Positions 24,995 to 33,970 are shown, counted from the first letter of the stretch. The stretch: 53,316 bases of DNA from Saprospiraceae bacterium (GCA_020628645.1 JAHDES010000042.1:1-53316), one strand, 5' to 3'. Made by a program: numbers and translations. Notes: generated from the letters alone by a model not told the origin.

Positions 24995-25735
24995 TTATTC
25001 GTCAAGATGTTTTAACAATTCGGCTAAATCTTCAGGAGTGTCAATTCCTTTGGTTGCTAAATGAGTTTCTGCAACTTGAATACGATAGCCATTTTCTAAC
25101 CAACGCAATTGTTCCAGCGATTCAGCTTGTTCTAACTTACTAGGCTTTAATTGCGTGATTTCTAATAAAGTAGTTCGTTGAAAACCATACAAACCAATAT
25201 GTTTATAGTAGTCAAAATGAGTGATCCATTGTTCTTTTTCAATCCCTCGTTGTAAAGGAATGGCTTGTCGAGAAAAATAGATCGCTTCTTGATGTACATT
25301 TGTTATTAGCTTAACCAAATTTGGATTAAAAAGATCAGCAACAGAAGTGATTTTTTTCTTTAGAGTGGCAATTTTAGCACCATTTTGGAGGAGACGAATG
25401 ACTTTTTCTAATTGTGTAAGTTGAATAAAGGGTTCATCGCCTTGAACATTTAGAAGTATATCAAAATCAGGATGACGAGTAGCTACTTCTGCACAACGAT
25501 CTGTTCCACTTAGGTGAGTATTGGAAGTCATTTCTACCTGTCCACCAAAAGCTTGAACATGATTGAAAATACGTTCATCATCCGTCGCTACGATAACTTG
25601 CTTAATCAATGAACAAGCTTTGACTTGTCGAACAACACGTTCAATCATAGATCGTCCATTAATATCGATTAAGGGCTTTCCAGGGAATCGGGTGGAAGCA
25701 TATCGTGCAGGAATGATGGCTAAAACCTTGCTCAT
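24995..25735 (-). CDS. kdsB: 3-deoxy-manno-octulosonate cytidylyltransferase KdsB
   Basis: Activates Kdo as CMP-Kdo for lipopolysaccharide core synthesis, in the cytoplasm. The 246-residue protein opens with the nucleotide-binding motif VLAIIPARYASTRFPGKPL and contains VIVATDDERI, SGTDRCAEVA and LLNVQGDEPFI, all typical of KdsB. The C-terminal ends in the family region KGIDTPEDLAELLK. It is the first gene of the kdsB-hisF operon, divergent from the LysM protein gene. Confidence 0.97.
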   Translation of the reverse strand: MSKVLAIIPARYASTRFPGKPLIDINGRSMIERVVRQVKACSLIKQVIVATDDERIFNHVQAFGGQVEMTSNTHLSGTDRCAEVATRHPDFDILLNVQGDEPFIQLTQLEKVIRLLQNGAKIATLKKKITSVADLFNPNLVKLITNVHQEAIYFSRQAIPLQRGIEKEQWITHFDYYKHIGLYGFQRTTLLEITQLKPSKLEQAESLEQLRWLENGYRIQVAETHLATKGIDTPEDLAELLKHLDE

Positions 25736-25763
25736 TGTGTACTTTGTTAGTATTTTTACGTCT

Positions 25764-25794
25764 GAAAGATAAAAGAAACATACCTATGAGCAAA
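25764..25794 (-). promoter_or_regulatory. Promoter of the kdsB-hisF operon
   Basis: On the minus strand TTTG (25794-25791), a 19-nt spacer and TATCTTTC (25771-25764) match the Bacteroidetes pattern except for the final C of the -7 box. This places the start of transcription about 20 nt upstream of the kdsB ATG. The -33 box lies inside the 5' end of the divergent LysM gene. Confidence 0.45.
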
Positions 25795-26679
25795 CAGAAT
25801 TGGCTGATTTATCTTTTTTTCTATTTTTTTTTAGGAATAATCCCTAATCTACATGCCCAAGAGGAAGATCCTTTTTCATGGGGAGAGGATGTGGTAGCAC
25901 AAGCTTTTTTATCAAGCACGGACAGTGTCTTTTTAGCGGTTGGAGAATATAAAGATAAATTCATCTACCATACACTTACTGAAAAACAAACGCTTTATTC
26001 CTTAGCGCGCTTTTATGGCTTGGGTATACAAGATTTGTATGATTATAATCCGTCTATCTCAAAAGATCAGATTATTTCTGTAGGTCAAAAAGTGCGTATT
26101 CCTATTCCCAATCGAGCTATTTTACGCTATCCCACCACTAATTTTGATCCATCTCAATACGCGAAGTTATATTATAAAGTTCGACCCAGAGAAACGCTTT
26201 TCAAAATAGCCAAACGTAATTTTAAAATGCCAGTGGATACCATTAAAGCCCGAAATCGATTAACTAGTAATACCATTCATACCAATCAAATACTACATTT
26301 AGGCTGGATCAATATCAATGGTATCCCTGATAGTCTTCAAGGCTTGTATGTGAGTCCTCAAGCGAAACGAAATATTTATTTAAAGGATCAATTCAGCTAT
26401 AAAAAAGGAAAACTGCATGTCGAAAGAGGCGCAGGCGCATGGCAAAAAAATGGTAGTTTAAATAAAGGAATGTATGTCCTGCACCGAAAAGCGCGTCGAG
26501 GAGATGTAATCGCCATTACGAATTTAATGAATAAACGAACGATCTACGCAAAAGTATTGACTAAATTTCCTTTAGGAGCATATTCCTCCGAAGTGGTAGT
26601 GGTGATGTCTTCCGAGGTGGCTACTTTACTTGGGGCAAAAGATAGTCGCTTCTTTGTGGAAGTTCGTTACAAAAAATAG
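25786..26679 (+). CDS. Secreted LysM protein with RlpA-like C-terminal domain
   Basis: A 297-residue exported cell-wall protein. The ATG at 25786 gives a signal peptide (MSKQNWLIYLFFYFFLGIIP, cleavage near LHAQ); the frame is open to 25735 but without signal character. Two LysM modules follow, FIYHTLTEKQTLYSLARFYG (about residues 55-105) and YYKVRPRETLFKIAKRNFKM (about 125-172). The C-terminal region (about 215-295, GAGAWQKNGSL ... GDVIAITNLMNKRTIYAKVL ... LLGAKDSRFFVEV) looks like the double-psi beta-barrel of RlpA-type proteins. Predicted peptidoglycan binding and possibly remodelling; the usual RlpA catalytic residues cannot be confirmed by eye. Confidence 0.85.
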   Translation: MSKQNWLIYLFFYFFLGIIPNLHAQEEDPFSWGEDVVAQAFLSSTDSVFLAVGEYKDKFIYHTLTEKQTLYSLARFYGLGIQDLYDYNPSISKDQIISVGQKVRIPIPNRAILRYPTTNFDPSQYAKLYYKVRPRETLFKIAKRNFKMPVDTIKARNRLTSNTIHTNQILHLGWININGIPDSLQGLYVSPQAKRNIYLKDQFSYKKGKLHVERGAGAWQKNGSLNKGMYVLHRKARRGDVIAITNLMNKRTIYAKVLTKFPLGAYSSEVVVVMSSEVATLLGAKDSRFFVEVRYKK

Positions 26680-26727
26680 TATCTCTTTTTATGATATTGC
26701 GTAGACTAAATTAGCCAACAAAGTATG

Positions 26728-26735
26728 TATCTTTG
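26728..26735 (+). promoter_or_regulatory. -7 promoter element TATCTTTG that decides the start of the CBS-type gene
   Basis: An exact TAnnTTTG match lies inside the sequence following an upstream in-frame ATG at 26725, which therefore cannot be in the transcript. The ATG at 26758 is then the start, with a leader of about 17 nt. Confidence 0.5.
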
Positions 26736-26757
26736 TGCTAAAATTAAAATACTCGAT

Positions 26758-28116
26758 ATGCAATATTATGATAATATTTTAGGAGTTATTGGAAATACTC
26801 CTTTAGTCAAAATAAATAAGATAACAGAAGATGTTGACGCACTTGTTCTAGTGAAACTAGAAACAGTCAATCCTGGGCATTCCATTAAAGATCGAATGGC
26901 ACTCAAAATGCTAGAAGATGCTGAAAAAGCAGGTAAAATTAAGGCAGGAGGAACGATTATAGAATGTACATCAGGAAATACAGGAATGGGGCTGGCAATT
27001 GCAGCATGTGTTAAAGGCTACAAAACCATTTTTACGACCAGTGATAAACAATCCAAAGAAAAAATAGATTTGCTTAAAGCAATGGGGGCAGAAGTTATCG
27101 TTTGTCCAACTAATGTGACACCCGAAGATCCTCGTTCTTATTACTCTGTTGCCGAACGATTAAGTAAAGAAATTCCAAACTCTTTTTGGTGTAATCAATA
27201 TGATAATTTGTCCAATCGACAAGCGCATTATGAATCTACTGGACCTGAAGTTTGGAAACAAACAGACGGAAAAGTTACACATATTGTCGTAGGAGTAGGA
27301 ACAGGCGGAACGGTTTCTGGGACATCGCGTTATCTCAAGGAACAAAACCCTGACATTAAAATTTGGGGAATTGATACCTATGGTTCTGTCTTCAAAAAAT
27401 ACCATGAAACGGGCGTTTTTGACGAAAAGGAGATTTATCCCTATATCACAGAAGGAATTGGAGAAGATATTTTACCCAAGAATGTAGATTTTAGTTTAAT
27501 TGATCATTTTGAAAAGGTAAGTGATAAGGATGGCGCTGTGATGTGTCGTCGTTTGGCAGAAGAAGAAGGGATTCTTTTGGGCTATTCAGCAGGTTCTGCT
27601 TTTGCTGGCTTATTACAATTGAAAGATCATTTCAAAAAAGATGATGTAGTCGTCGTTTTAATTCACGATCATGGAAGTCGTTATGTGGGTAAAATTTATA
27701 ATGATGATTGGATGCGCGAGCGTGGTTTCTTAGATGATGAATTAAAAGTAAAAGATGTCATTCAAAAGAAAAATGATAAAGAATTTTTAACCGTAAGCAT
27801 AGAAGATACCGTAAGATCAGTTTTTAATTTGATGAAAGAGCGTGATATTTCTCAGATGCCTGTGATGCAAAAAGAAGAATTAGTGGGCTCGATTACTGAA
27901 AATTCGGTGCTTTCATACCTATTAGAGAATCCTTTAAAAAATTCAGAAAAAACAGTAGAATCGATTATGGGAGCACCATTTCCTATTGTAGATGAAGAAT
28001 TGCCGTGTAGTAAATTAAGTACCTATATTGATAAAAAGATTCCTGCCGTTATCGCACGAGATAAAGCAGGAAGTTTACATATCTTGACGAAATACGATAT
28101 TATTCAAGCGGTCTAA
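26758..28116 (+). CDS. PLP-dependent cystathionine beta-synthase / cysteine synthase with C-terminal CBS pair
   Basis: A fold-type II PLP enzyme of sulfur amino acid metabolism. In 452 residues it has MQYYDNILGVIGNTPLVKI at the start and the PLP lysine in NPGHSIKDRM (Lys44). The substrate loop TSGNTGMGLAIA and the phosphate loop VGTGGTVSGTSRYL follow. Residues about 345-452 form a pair of CBS domains (VSIEDTVRSVFNLMKERDIS, then a second half ending GSLHILTKYDIIQAV) that could bind adenosine ligands. This architecture is that of cystathionine beta-synthase rather than CysK. The start at 26758 is chosen because of the promoter box at 26728. A strong terminator follows. Confidence 0.93.
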   Translation: MQYYDNILGVIGNTPLVKINKITEDVDALVLVKLETVNPGHSIKDRMALKMLEDAEKAGKIKAGGTIIECTSGNTGMGLAIAACVKGYKTIFTTSDKQSKEKIDLLKAMGAEVIVCPTNVTPEDPRSYYSVAERLSKEIPNSFWCNQYDNLSNRQAHYESTGPEVWKQTDGKVTHIVVGVGTGGTVSGTSRYLKEQNPDIKIWGIDTYGSVFKKYHETGVFDEKEIYPYITEGIGEDILPKNVDFSLIDHFEKVSDKDGAVMCRRLAEEEGILLGYSAGSAFAGLLQLKDHFKKDDVVVVLIHDHGSRYVGKIYNDDWMRERGFLDDELKVKDVIQKKNDKEFLTVSIEDTVRSVFNLMKERDISQMPVMQKEELVGSITENSVLSYLLENPLKNSEKTVESIMGAPFPIVDEELPCSKLSTYIDKKIPAVIARDKAGSLHILTKYDIIQAV

Positions 28117-28128
28117 ACAATCTCTATT

Positions 28129-28169
28129 GGAATAAATCCGTTTTTATACAAACAAGACGGATTTATTCC
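28129..28169 (+). terminator. Terminator after the CBS-type gene
   Basis: GGAATAAATCCGT (28129-28141) and ACGGATTTATTCC (28157-28169) form a perfect 13-bp stem with a 15-nt loop, starting 12 nt after the stop codon, followed by ATTTC. Confidence 0.7.
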
Positions 28170-28217
28170 ATTTCTTACCTTACAAATCCCTTATTTTATT
28201 ATTTTTGTTATTGATTT

Positions 28218-28240
28218 TAATACAAATACTCTTTGTATTA
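28218..28240. repeat. Perfect 9-bp dyad upstream of the OmpA-like lipoprotein gene
   Basis: TAATACAAA and TTTGTATTA flank a 5-nt centre, 52 nt upstream of the start at 28292. The right half lies where promoter elements would be expected, so it could be an operator. Confidence 0.35.
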
Positions 28241-28291
28241 GATTAAAAACCAATATGTTATACAATCCTTTAAAAAGAAAATGTGGATACC

Positions 28292-29215
28292 ATGAGAAAA
28301 GTTAATTATCTTCTCCTCCTTTTAAGCTTAGCGATTATTCTCCCTTCTTGTGTTGGAAAAAAGAAGTTTGTTAAGGCTATTAGTGATAAGCAACAAACGC
28401 AAATGGCTTTAGATGAAGCACTAGAACGCCTGAGAGAATGTCAATTGCAAACTGGAAATCTTCGTACGACTATTGAAACAAGAGATCGCACCATTCAAAA
28501 GAAAGATACAGAAATTAATCGTCGAGATAGTGAAATTGCTTCCTTAAAACAGCAAGCCAATGTCTTAGAAAACACCAATACGCAACTATTGGATCAAATG
28601 GCAAATCTTTCAGTTGTCAGTAAAGCAGGTGCAGAAAGTATCCAAAAGTCATTGGAATCCATTAATCGTCAATCCGAATACATCCAAAAATTAACCTCTA
28701 AAATACAAGCGAAAGATTCAACTAACCTTGTTTTGGTAATGAATCTTAAACGTTCTTTAGCCAATATCAATGATCGAGATGTGGATATTGAAGTAAAAGG
28801 AAGTGTGGTATACGTTTCCATTTCTGATAAGCTGTTGTTCCGTTCGGGAAGTTCTTCGATTAGCAGTCGTGCGGAAGAAGTGCTCGGAAAAGTTGCTTCT
28901 GTTATTAATGACCATAGCAATTTAGATGTCATCGTAGAAGGACATACCGATAATGTGCCTATCGCCAATTCTTGCGTGAGTGATAATTGGGATTTGAGTA
29001 CCAAACGCGCTACAGCGATCGTTCGCGTATTACAAAATAAATATGCTGTTGATCCTTCTCGTTTGACGGCTGCTGGTCGCTCTGAATTTTTGCCTAAAGT
29101 AGAAAATGATTCTTCTGAAGGACGTTCCGTTAATCGACGTACTGAAATCATCTTGACACCAAAATTGGATGAGTATTTTAAATTGTTAGAACCGCCTGTG
29201 GAAGGACAAAATTAA
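28292..29215 (+). CDS. OmpA-family lipoprotein (peptidoglycan-binding)
   Basis: A 307-residue outer-membrane lipoprotein. The ATG at 28292 gives MRKVNYLLLLLSLAIILPSC with lipobox LPSC. A GTG three codons upstream is also open but unlikely. Residues about 35-140 are heptad-rich and should form a coiled coil. Residues about 170-300 form the OmpA C-terminal domain: KLLFRSGSSSISSRAEEVLG, DVIVEGHTDNVPIANS, LSTKRATAIVRVLQ and SEGRSVNRRTEIIL, containing the Asp and Arg that bind diaminopimelate in the family. It probably ties the outer membrane to the cell wall. Confidence 0.94.
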   Translation: MRKVNYLLLLLSLAIILPSCVGKKKFVKAISDKQQTQMALDEALERLRECQLQTGNLRTTIETRDRTIQKKDTEINRRDSEIASLKQQANVLENTNTQLLDQMANLSVVSKAGAESIQKSLESINRQSEYIQKLTSKIQAKDSTNLVLVMNLKRSLANINDRDVDIEVKGSVVYVSISDKLLFRSGSSSISSRAEEVLGKVASVINDHSNLDVIVEGHTDNVPIANSCVSDNWDLSTKRATAIVRVLQNKYAVDPSRLTAAGRSEFLPKVENDSSEGRSVNRRTEIILTPKLDEYFKLLEPPVEGQN

Positions 29216-29298
29216 TATTTTAGACCTAGGACTTTTGGACTTAGGATCGAATACTCATTCTAAGTTCTAAGTCATCCAATTTTAAGTCAATCAATAGT

Positions 29299-29658
29299 AT
29301 GAACATTGAAGAATTCCGCAATTATTGTTTAGGGAAAAAAGGAGTGGAAGAAACCTTTCCTTTTGATGAAGTGACCTTGGTGTTCAAAGTCATGGGGAAA
29401 ATGTTTGCTTTGACAGGATTAGAACGAGTGGATGATTTTCGGGTTAATTTAAAATGTAATCCCGATCGTGCCATTGAGCTTCGAGAAGAATATGATGACA
29501 TTATCCCCGGTTGGCACATGAGTAAAAAACACTGGAATACGGTCTATTTTGAAAATGGTTTAGATGATCGTCTATTGATGGAACTCATTGATCATTCTTA
29601 TGATTTAGTGGTGCAAAAATTAAAAAAAGCGGATCGAGAATTTTTAGCTAATCTGTGA
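29299..29658 (+). CDS. MmcQ/YjbR family protein
   Basis: A 119-residue protein matching the YjbR/CyaY-fold family from end to end: NYCLGKKGVEETFPFDEVTL, FKVMGKMFALTGLE, VNLKCNPDRAIELREEY, the hallmark PGWHMSKKHWNTVYFE, and a helical tail. Members are often called DNA-binding, but the function is not established. Its stop codon overlaps the start of the following oxidoreductase gene (GTGA), so the two are translationally coupled. Confidence 0.92.
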   Translation: MNIEEFRNYCLGKKGVEETFPFDEVTLVFKVMGKMFALTGLERVDDFRVNLKCNPDRAIELREEYDDIIPGWHMSKKHWNTVYFENGLDDRLLMELIDHSYDLVVQKLKKADREFLANL

Positions 29659-30716
29659 AAAAAGAGATTGATTATATCATCGTCGGACAAGGGTTAGCAG
29701 GCTCGATACTTGCTTGGCAGTTGCACCAAAAAGGAAAAAAACTCCTTCTTATTGATCCACTTCCTGAAAATACAGCCTCGCAAGTCGCTGCTGGAATTAT
29801 CAATCCTATCACAGGAAGACGATTTGTGAAAAGCTGGCGATTTGATGAATTTTCTGCTTACGCAAAAACATTTTACCAATCTGTAGAACAAGAACTGCAA
29901 ACGTCCTTTTACCATTCTAAAAATATTCTCCGTACCCTTTTCAATCATCGAGAACAAAACGATTGGATAAATCGCTCTGTACAAGAAGAATATGCTCCTT
30001 TTATTATAGATCAAGTAGATTTAAATCATTACAAAAACAAGCTCACGCCTCATTTTGCGATGGGAGAAATGCAAGGCTCCGCCCAAGTGGATATTCCAAC
30101 TTTCACAAAAGCAGTACGAACACATTTAAAAGAATATCATCCCTTTTTACAAGAAAAAATGGATTACGATTTACTTGAAATTCAAAATGAAGGCGTTATC
30201 TATAAAGAATATGCTGCTACAAGCATTCTTTTTTGTGAAGGACATCAAGCACTACATAATCCTTATTTCAATTACCTCTCATTCGTGCCAGCCAAAGGAG
30301 AAGTTTTAATTGCTAGAATTCCCAAAGTCAATTTCAAAAAACTACTCAAACATCGGATTTTTATCGTGCCTTTACAAGACGATTTGTATTGGATTGGGGC
30401 TACTTATGAATGGAATTATGATACCCATTTACCAACGGAAAAAAATACGAATTTCCTAGAAGAACGCCTCCGCGAAGCTATTACATCTCCTTTTGAGATT
30501 ATCGAACGAAAAGCCGCTATTCGCCCTACCGTAAAAGATCGCCGTCCTTTTATTGGCTTTCATCCTAAACATTCCAATATTGCCATTTTTAATGGATTGG
30601 GAACAAAAGGAGCATCCTTAGGCCCTTTTTGGGCGAATCATTTTTGTGAGGTCTTGGAAGGAGAAAACACCTTATCTGAAGAAGTTTCTGTCGAGCGATT
30701 TTTAAGTTCGGTATAA
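29655..30716 (+). CDS. FAD-dependent oxidoreductase, DAO (glycine/D-amino acid oxidase) family
   Basis: A 353-residue flavoprotein beginning at a GTG that overlaps the stop of the YjbR gene by four bases. The dinucleotide-binding motif is IDYIIVGQGLAGSILAWQLH at the N-terminus. The second FAD signature is SQVAAGIINPITGRRFVKSW near residue 42. AAIRPTVKDRRPFIGFHP and IFNGLGTKGASLGPFWA near the end are the C-terminal FAD contacts of the DAO fold. The substrate is unknown. It is likely transcribed with YjbR and possibly with the Rieske-glutamate synthase gene 77 bp downstream. Confidence 0.92.
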   Translation: MKKEIDYIIVGQGLAGSILAWQLHQKGKKLLLIDPLPENTASQVAAGIINPITGRRFVKSWRFDEFSAYAKTFYQSVEQELQTSFYHSKNILRTLFNHREQNDWINRSVQEEYAPFIIDQVDLNHYKNKLTPHFAMGEMQGSAQVDIPTFTKAVRTHLKEYHPFLQEKMDYDLLEIQNEGVIYKEYAATSILFCEGHQALHNPYFNYLSFVPAKGEVLIARIPKVNFKKLLKHRIFIVPLQDDLYWIGATYEWNYDTHLPTEKNTNFLEERLREAITSPFEIIERKAAIRPTVKDRRPFIGFHPKHSNIAIFNGLGTKGASLGPFWANHFCEVLEGENTLSEEVSVERFLSSV

Positions 30717-30793
30717 ATGTCTTCCCCATAACCTTTTTCAACCTAAATTCTAAGCTTTTTTCACTACATTAGCCTTGAAAAAAACCAAAACAT

Positions 30794-32404
30794 ATGAGAT
30801 TATTTGAATTAATGAAATTGGCGGAACTCGAAGATCGAGTACCAGCACATGCACAAGTCAAAGGACTGGATTTAGTGGTGATTCGATACGATGAAGAAGT
30901 TTCCGTTTTATATGGACGTTGTCTACATCGAGGTGCATTAATGGCGGATGGACACATTGAAGGCGATAATTTAATTTGTGGGCTACATGGATGGGATTAT
31001 CGTTACGATACAGGCGTTAGTGAGTACAATAATGAAGAAGCGCTCCATAAATTTTCAGCGGTAGTACAAAATGAAGCGGTTTGTGTTTTAGAATATGAAA
31101 TTGATAAATACCTCAAAGATCATCCCCAACCCTTTCAACGCGACCAATATCTAGGACAATATGCAGATACTCATCCCGAAGCTACTGAGCCTTATACCAA
31201 TTATATCAAATCCCTCGCTCAGCATGGATTAAAAAAATATGGACATCATGGCCCTTCTGCTTCTATGGGCGTTGATCGAACTACCTTGCCAAAATGGGAA
31301 GACATTCAATTCCTGCCTGCACAATTAGCTGTTCGTCCTTTATTAGATGAGGAATCCGTTACAACCCAAACGATTATTGGTAGACGGGCAAAGAAACCCT
31401 TAGTTTTAGAGATGCCGATTTTCGTATCCGATATGAGTTTTGGTTCTTTATCAAAAGAGGCAAAAATTGCCTTAGCAAGAGGCGCAGATCTTGCAGGTAC
31501 AGGCATTTGTAGTGGCGAAGGAGGAATGCTACCTGAAGAACAAGCCAGTAATCAACGTTATTTTTATGAGTTGGCATCTGGAAAATTTGGATTCTCTTTT
31601 GACAAAGTAAAAAAAGCACAAGCCTTTCATTTTAAAGGAGGACAAGGAGCAAAGACAGGGACGGGAGGTCATTTACCTGGACATAAAGTCACCGAAGAAA
31701 TTGCAGCCGTTCGAGGACTTCAAGTAGGGCAAACTGCCATCTCACCTGCCGCTTTTCCCGATTTAAAAACAGCGGAGGATTTTAAAGCTGTTGCAGAGGA
31801 AGTTCGCTTATTAACTGGAGGAATTCCGATTGGGTTTAAGATTGCAGCGAGTCATATCGAGGCAGATATTGATTTTGCTTTAGAAGTGGGGGTTGATTAC
31901 ATCATTTTAGATGGACGAGGGGGAGGAACGGGTTCTGCACCGACCATTTTACGGAATAATATTAATGTACCTACCATTCCCGCGCTGGCACGCGCACGAC
32001 GGCATTTAGATAAAATCGGCGCAACGGATATTGATTTGGTGATTACGGGTGGATTGCGAGTTCCAGAAGATTTTGCTAAGGCGATGATGCTGGGCGCAGA
32101 TGCGATTGCTGTTTCCAATGCTGCTTTGCAAGCCATAGGATGTTTAGGGATGCGCGCTTGTAATAGTAATAATTGTCCTGTCGGAATTGCCACGCAAAAA
32201 GATCATCTTAGAGCCCGATTAATCATTGATGCATCTGCCAAACAATTACATAATTTCTTAGATGCGACGAATGAATTGATGAAGGTGATTGCTCGTGCTT
32301 GTGGGCATGATGATTTTCGTAAATTTAACTTCAATGATCTGTCCACCTATAATCGAGATATTCATTATTTAACGGGAATTGCTTATGCAGGTGTAAATCT
32401 TTAA
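30794..32404 (+). CDS. Rieske ferredoxin domain fused to an FMN-dependent glutamate synthase-like domain
   Basis: A 536-residue fusion. Residues about 1-105 are a Rieske [2Fe-2S] domain with ligands Cys43-x-His45 (GRCLHRGA) and Cys62-x2-His65 (ICGLHGWDY). Residues about 150-530 match the FMN-binding core of GltB-type proteins: PIFVSDMSFGSLSKEAKIAL, FKGGQGAKTGTGGHLPG, SPAAFPDLKTAEDF, YIILDGRGGGTGSAPTI and DIDLVITGGLRVPEDFAKAM. The Cys cluster GCLGMRACNSNNCPVGIAT near 450 is the [3Fe-4S] site. No glutaminase domain is present. The Rieske domain may supply electrons in place of the separate small subunit; the reaction is unproven. Confidence 0.92.
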   Translation: MRLFELMKLAELEDRVPAHAQVKGLDLVVIRYDEEVSVLYGRCLHRGALMADGHIEGDNLICGLHGWDYRYDTGVSEYNNEEALHKFSAVVQNEAVCVLEYEIDKYLKDHPQPFQRDQYLGQYADTHPEATEPYTNYIKSLAQHGLKKYGHHGPSASMGVDRTTLPKWEDIQFLPAQLAVRPLLDEESVTTQTIIGRRAKKPLVLEMPIFVSDMSFGSLSKEAKIALARGADLAGTGICSGEGGMLPEEQASNQRYFYELASGKFGFSFDKVKKAQAFHFKGGQGAKTGTGGHLPGHKVTEEIAAVRGLQVGQTAISPAAFPDLKTAEDFKAVAEEVRLLTGGIPIGFKIAASHIEADIDFALEVGVDYIILDGRGGGTGSAPTILRNNINVPTIPALARARRHLDKIGATDIDLVITGGLRVPEDFAKAMMLGADAIAVSNAALQAIGCLGMRACNSNNCPVGIATQKDHLRARLIIDASAKQLHNFLDATNELMKVIARACGHDDFRKFNFNDLSTYNRDIHYLTGIAYAGVNL

Positions 32405-32516
32405 TCATTGAATTATTTGTAAATACTTAAAAGGGAAAACTTACCCTCATTTAGTACACTGTAATCGAAATTTTCAACTTCAATATATTCTACCTCAATT
32501 ATAACATTCTGAATTT

Positions 32517-32536
32517 CAAGGGAACATGTTCCCTTG
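32517..32536. promoter_or_regulatory. 20-bp perfect palindrome, possible operator
   Basis: CAAGGGAACATGTTCCCTTG is fully self-complementary with no loop, as expected for a dimeric regulator site and not for a terminator. It lies in the 248-bp gap between the glutamate synthase-like gene and the next small gene. Confidence 0.4.
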
Positions 32537-32652
32537 GGGCAATCATAAAGCTTAAACTAACTTAGATTACATTGTATTTATACTGGGATATTTAATTTAC
32601 TTTAAGCAAAGTAGCAGGATTAGATTTAAATTTATCTAATAAAAACCGATTA

Positions 32653-33000
32653 ATGGATTTCGATTTTTTTCTATTAGGAGTAACGTTAATTTTTCTTCAT
32701 GAAATGGATGCCATCAGGTGCAAAGAATGGCGAATATTTCCAAGACTATCTCGTTTAGATGATAAGAAAGGGTTGATCATTTTTGTATTTGCACATATTC
32801 CCTTGGTATATTGGATTCTTTTTGAACTAAAGAATAGAAACGAAGATTTCATGTATTACTTCGATTTATTTTTAATTCTTCATCTTGTATTACATTTGAT
32901 ATTTTTAAAGCATAAAAAAAATGAATTTAAAGATTGGATTTCTTGGACGATAATAATTGGTGCAGCATTATGTGGATTGCTGGATTTAATAACAATTTGA
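32653..33000 (+). CDS. Small four-helix membrane protein, DUF6713-like
   Basis: A 115-residue integral membrane protein with hydrophobic helices at about 3-20, 42-60, 66-84 and 92-114. The motif FLHEMDAIRCKEWRIFPRLS between helices one and two resembles a family of unknown function (my recollection is DUF6713). The gene looks AT-rich. It stands alone, preceded by a 20-bp palindrome. Function unknown. Confidence 0.7.
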   Translation: MDFDFFLLGVTLIFLHEMDAIRCKEWRIFPRLSRLDDKKGLIIFVFAHIPLVYWILFELKNRNEDFMYYFDLFLILHLVLHLIFLKHKKNEFKDWISWTIIIGAALCGLLDLITI

Positions 33001-33121
33001 TAAGTTGCGTTCGCTTAAAAGTGTAAGATAGGCTTGTCTTTTTCAAGACAGATCAATTGTTTTTTAGCAACAATAGATTATTCTACTTGTTTAAGTCTTT
33101 AGAATTTATGTAAGTCATTCT

Positions 33122-33970
33122 ATGCGTTACGAATACCACAATCCGACTCTTCAATCTATTTTTGGATATACCGACCACATTCATCAGGATGCGACGCAGT
33201 TTAGTGTTAAAGAGGGGATTGTTCAGTTTATTTGGAATCGAAATGAGCAATGTGTCCCTTTACAAGTGGATGAATTACGCCTCGATTTACAAGCCAATCA
33301 AATTATTACGACTACTTTCTTTCAAAAGGTACAATTTTTAGAGAATCCATTGCCTTTGACGGCGATTGTTTTCAATAAGCCTTTTTATTGTTTAATCGAT
33401 CATGATAGTGAAATTGGTTGTAATGGAATTCTGTTTTTTGGAACGCAAGATATTCCTATTATTTAATTAGATGACGTACATCAACGAAAATTGAATCTCC
33501 TTTTAGAAGTTATTTTAGATGAGTTTCGTACCCAAGATAATATTCAAGGCGAGATGCTTCAGATGTTGTTAAAACGATTTATCATTTTGTGTACTCGATT
33601 AGCAAAAGAGCAACATATTGTCAAACACTTAGATGATGTTCAAATTGAGACGATCCGCCAATTCAATTTCTTAGTCGATATGCATTTTCGAGAAAAACAT
33701 AAGGTGAAAGATTATGCCGAATTACTTTTTAAATCCCCCAAAACACTCTCTAACTTATTTGCCACTTACAATCAAAAATCTCCCCAACAAATTATAAAAG
33801 AACGTATTGTTTTGGAAGCAAAACGCTTACTCCATTTTACGGACAAACAAACCCAAGAAATCGCTTACGAATTGGGCTTTGAAGATCCCGCTTATTTTAG
33901 TCGTTATTTTAAAAAGATGGCGAAGATCAGTCCTTCTGATTATCGAGAAAAAGGGATGATAACGACTTAA
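33122..33970 (+). pseudogene. AraC-family regulator interrupted by one in-frame TAA
   Basis: The frame from ATG 33122 codes an N-terminal sensing part and reaches TAA at 33464-33466 (after DIPII). The same frame continues at once with LDDVHQRKLNLLLEVILDEF and stays open to 33970. Residues about 185-280 are an AraC-type double helix-turn-helix: HKVKDYAELLFKSPKTLSNL, then QEIAYELGFEDPAYFSRYFK and SPSDYREKG. Without the stop the protein would have 282 residues, normal for the family. A single C-to-T change (CAA to TAA) would explain it. The DNA-binding half could still be made from an internal start such as TTG 33491. A sequencing error cannot be excluded. Confidence 0.85.

Noticed and set aside
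29221-29285. Echoing CTTAGGA/CTAAGTT strings between the OmpA and YjbR genes
   Set aside because: Imperfect and low in complexity; no stable hairpin or known element could be supported.
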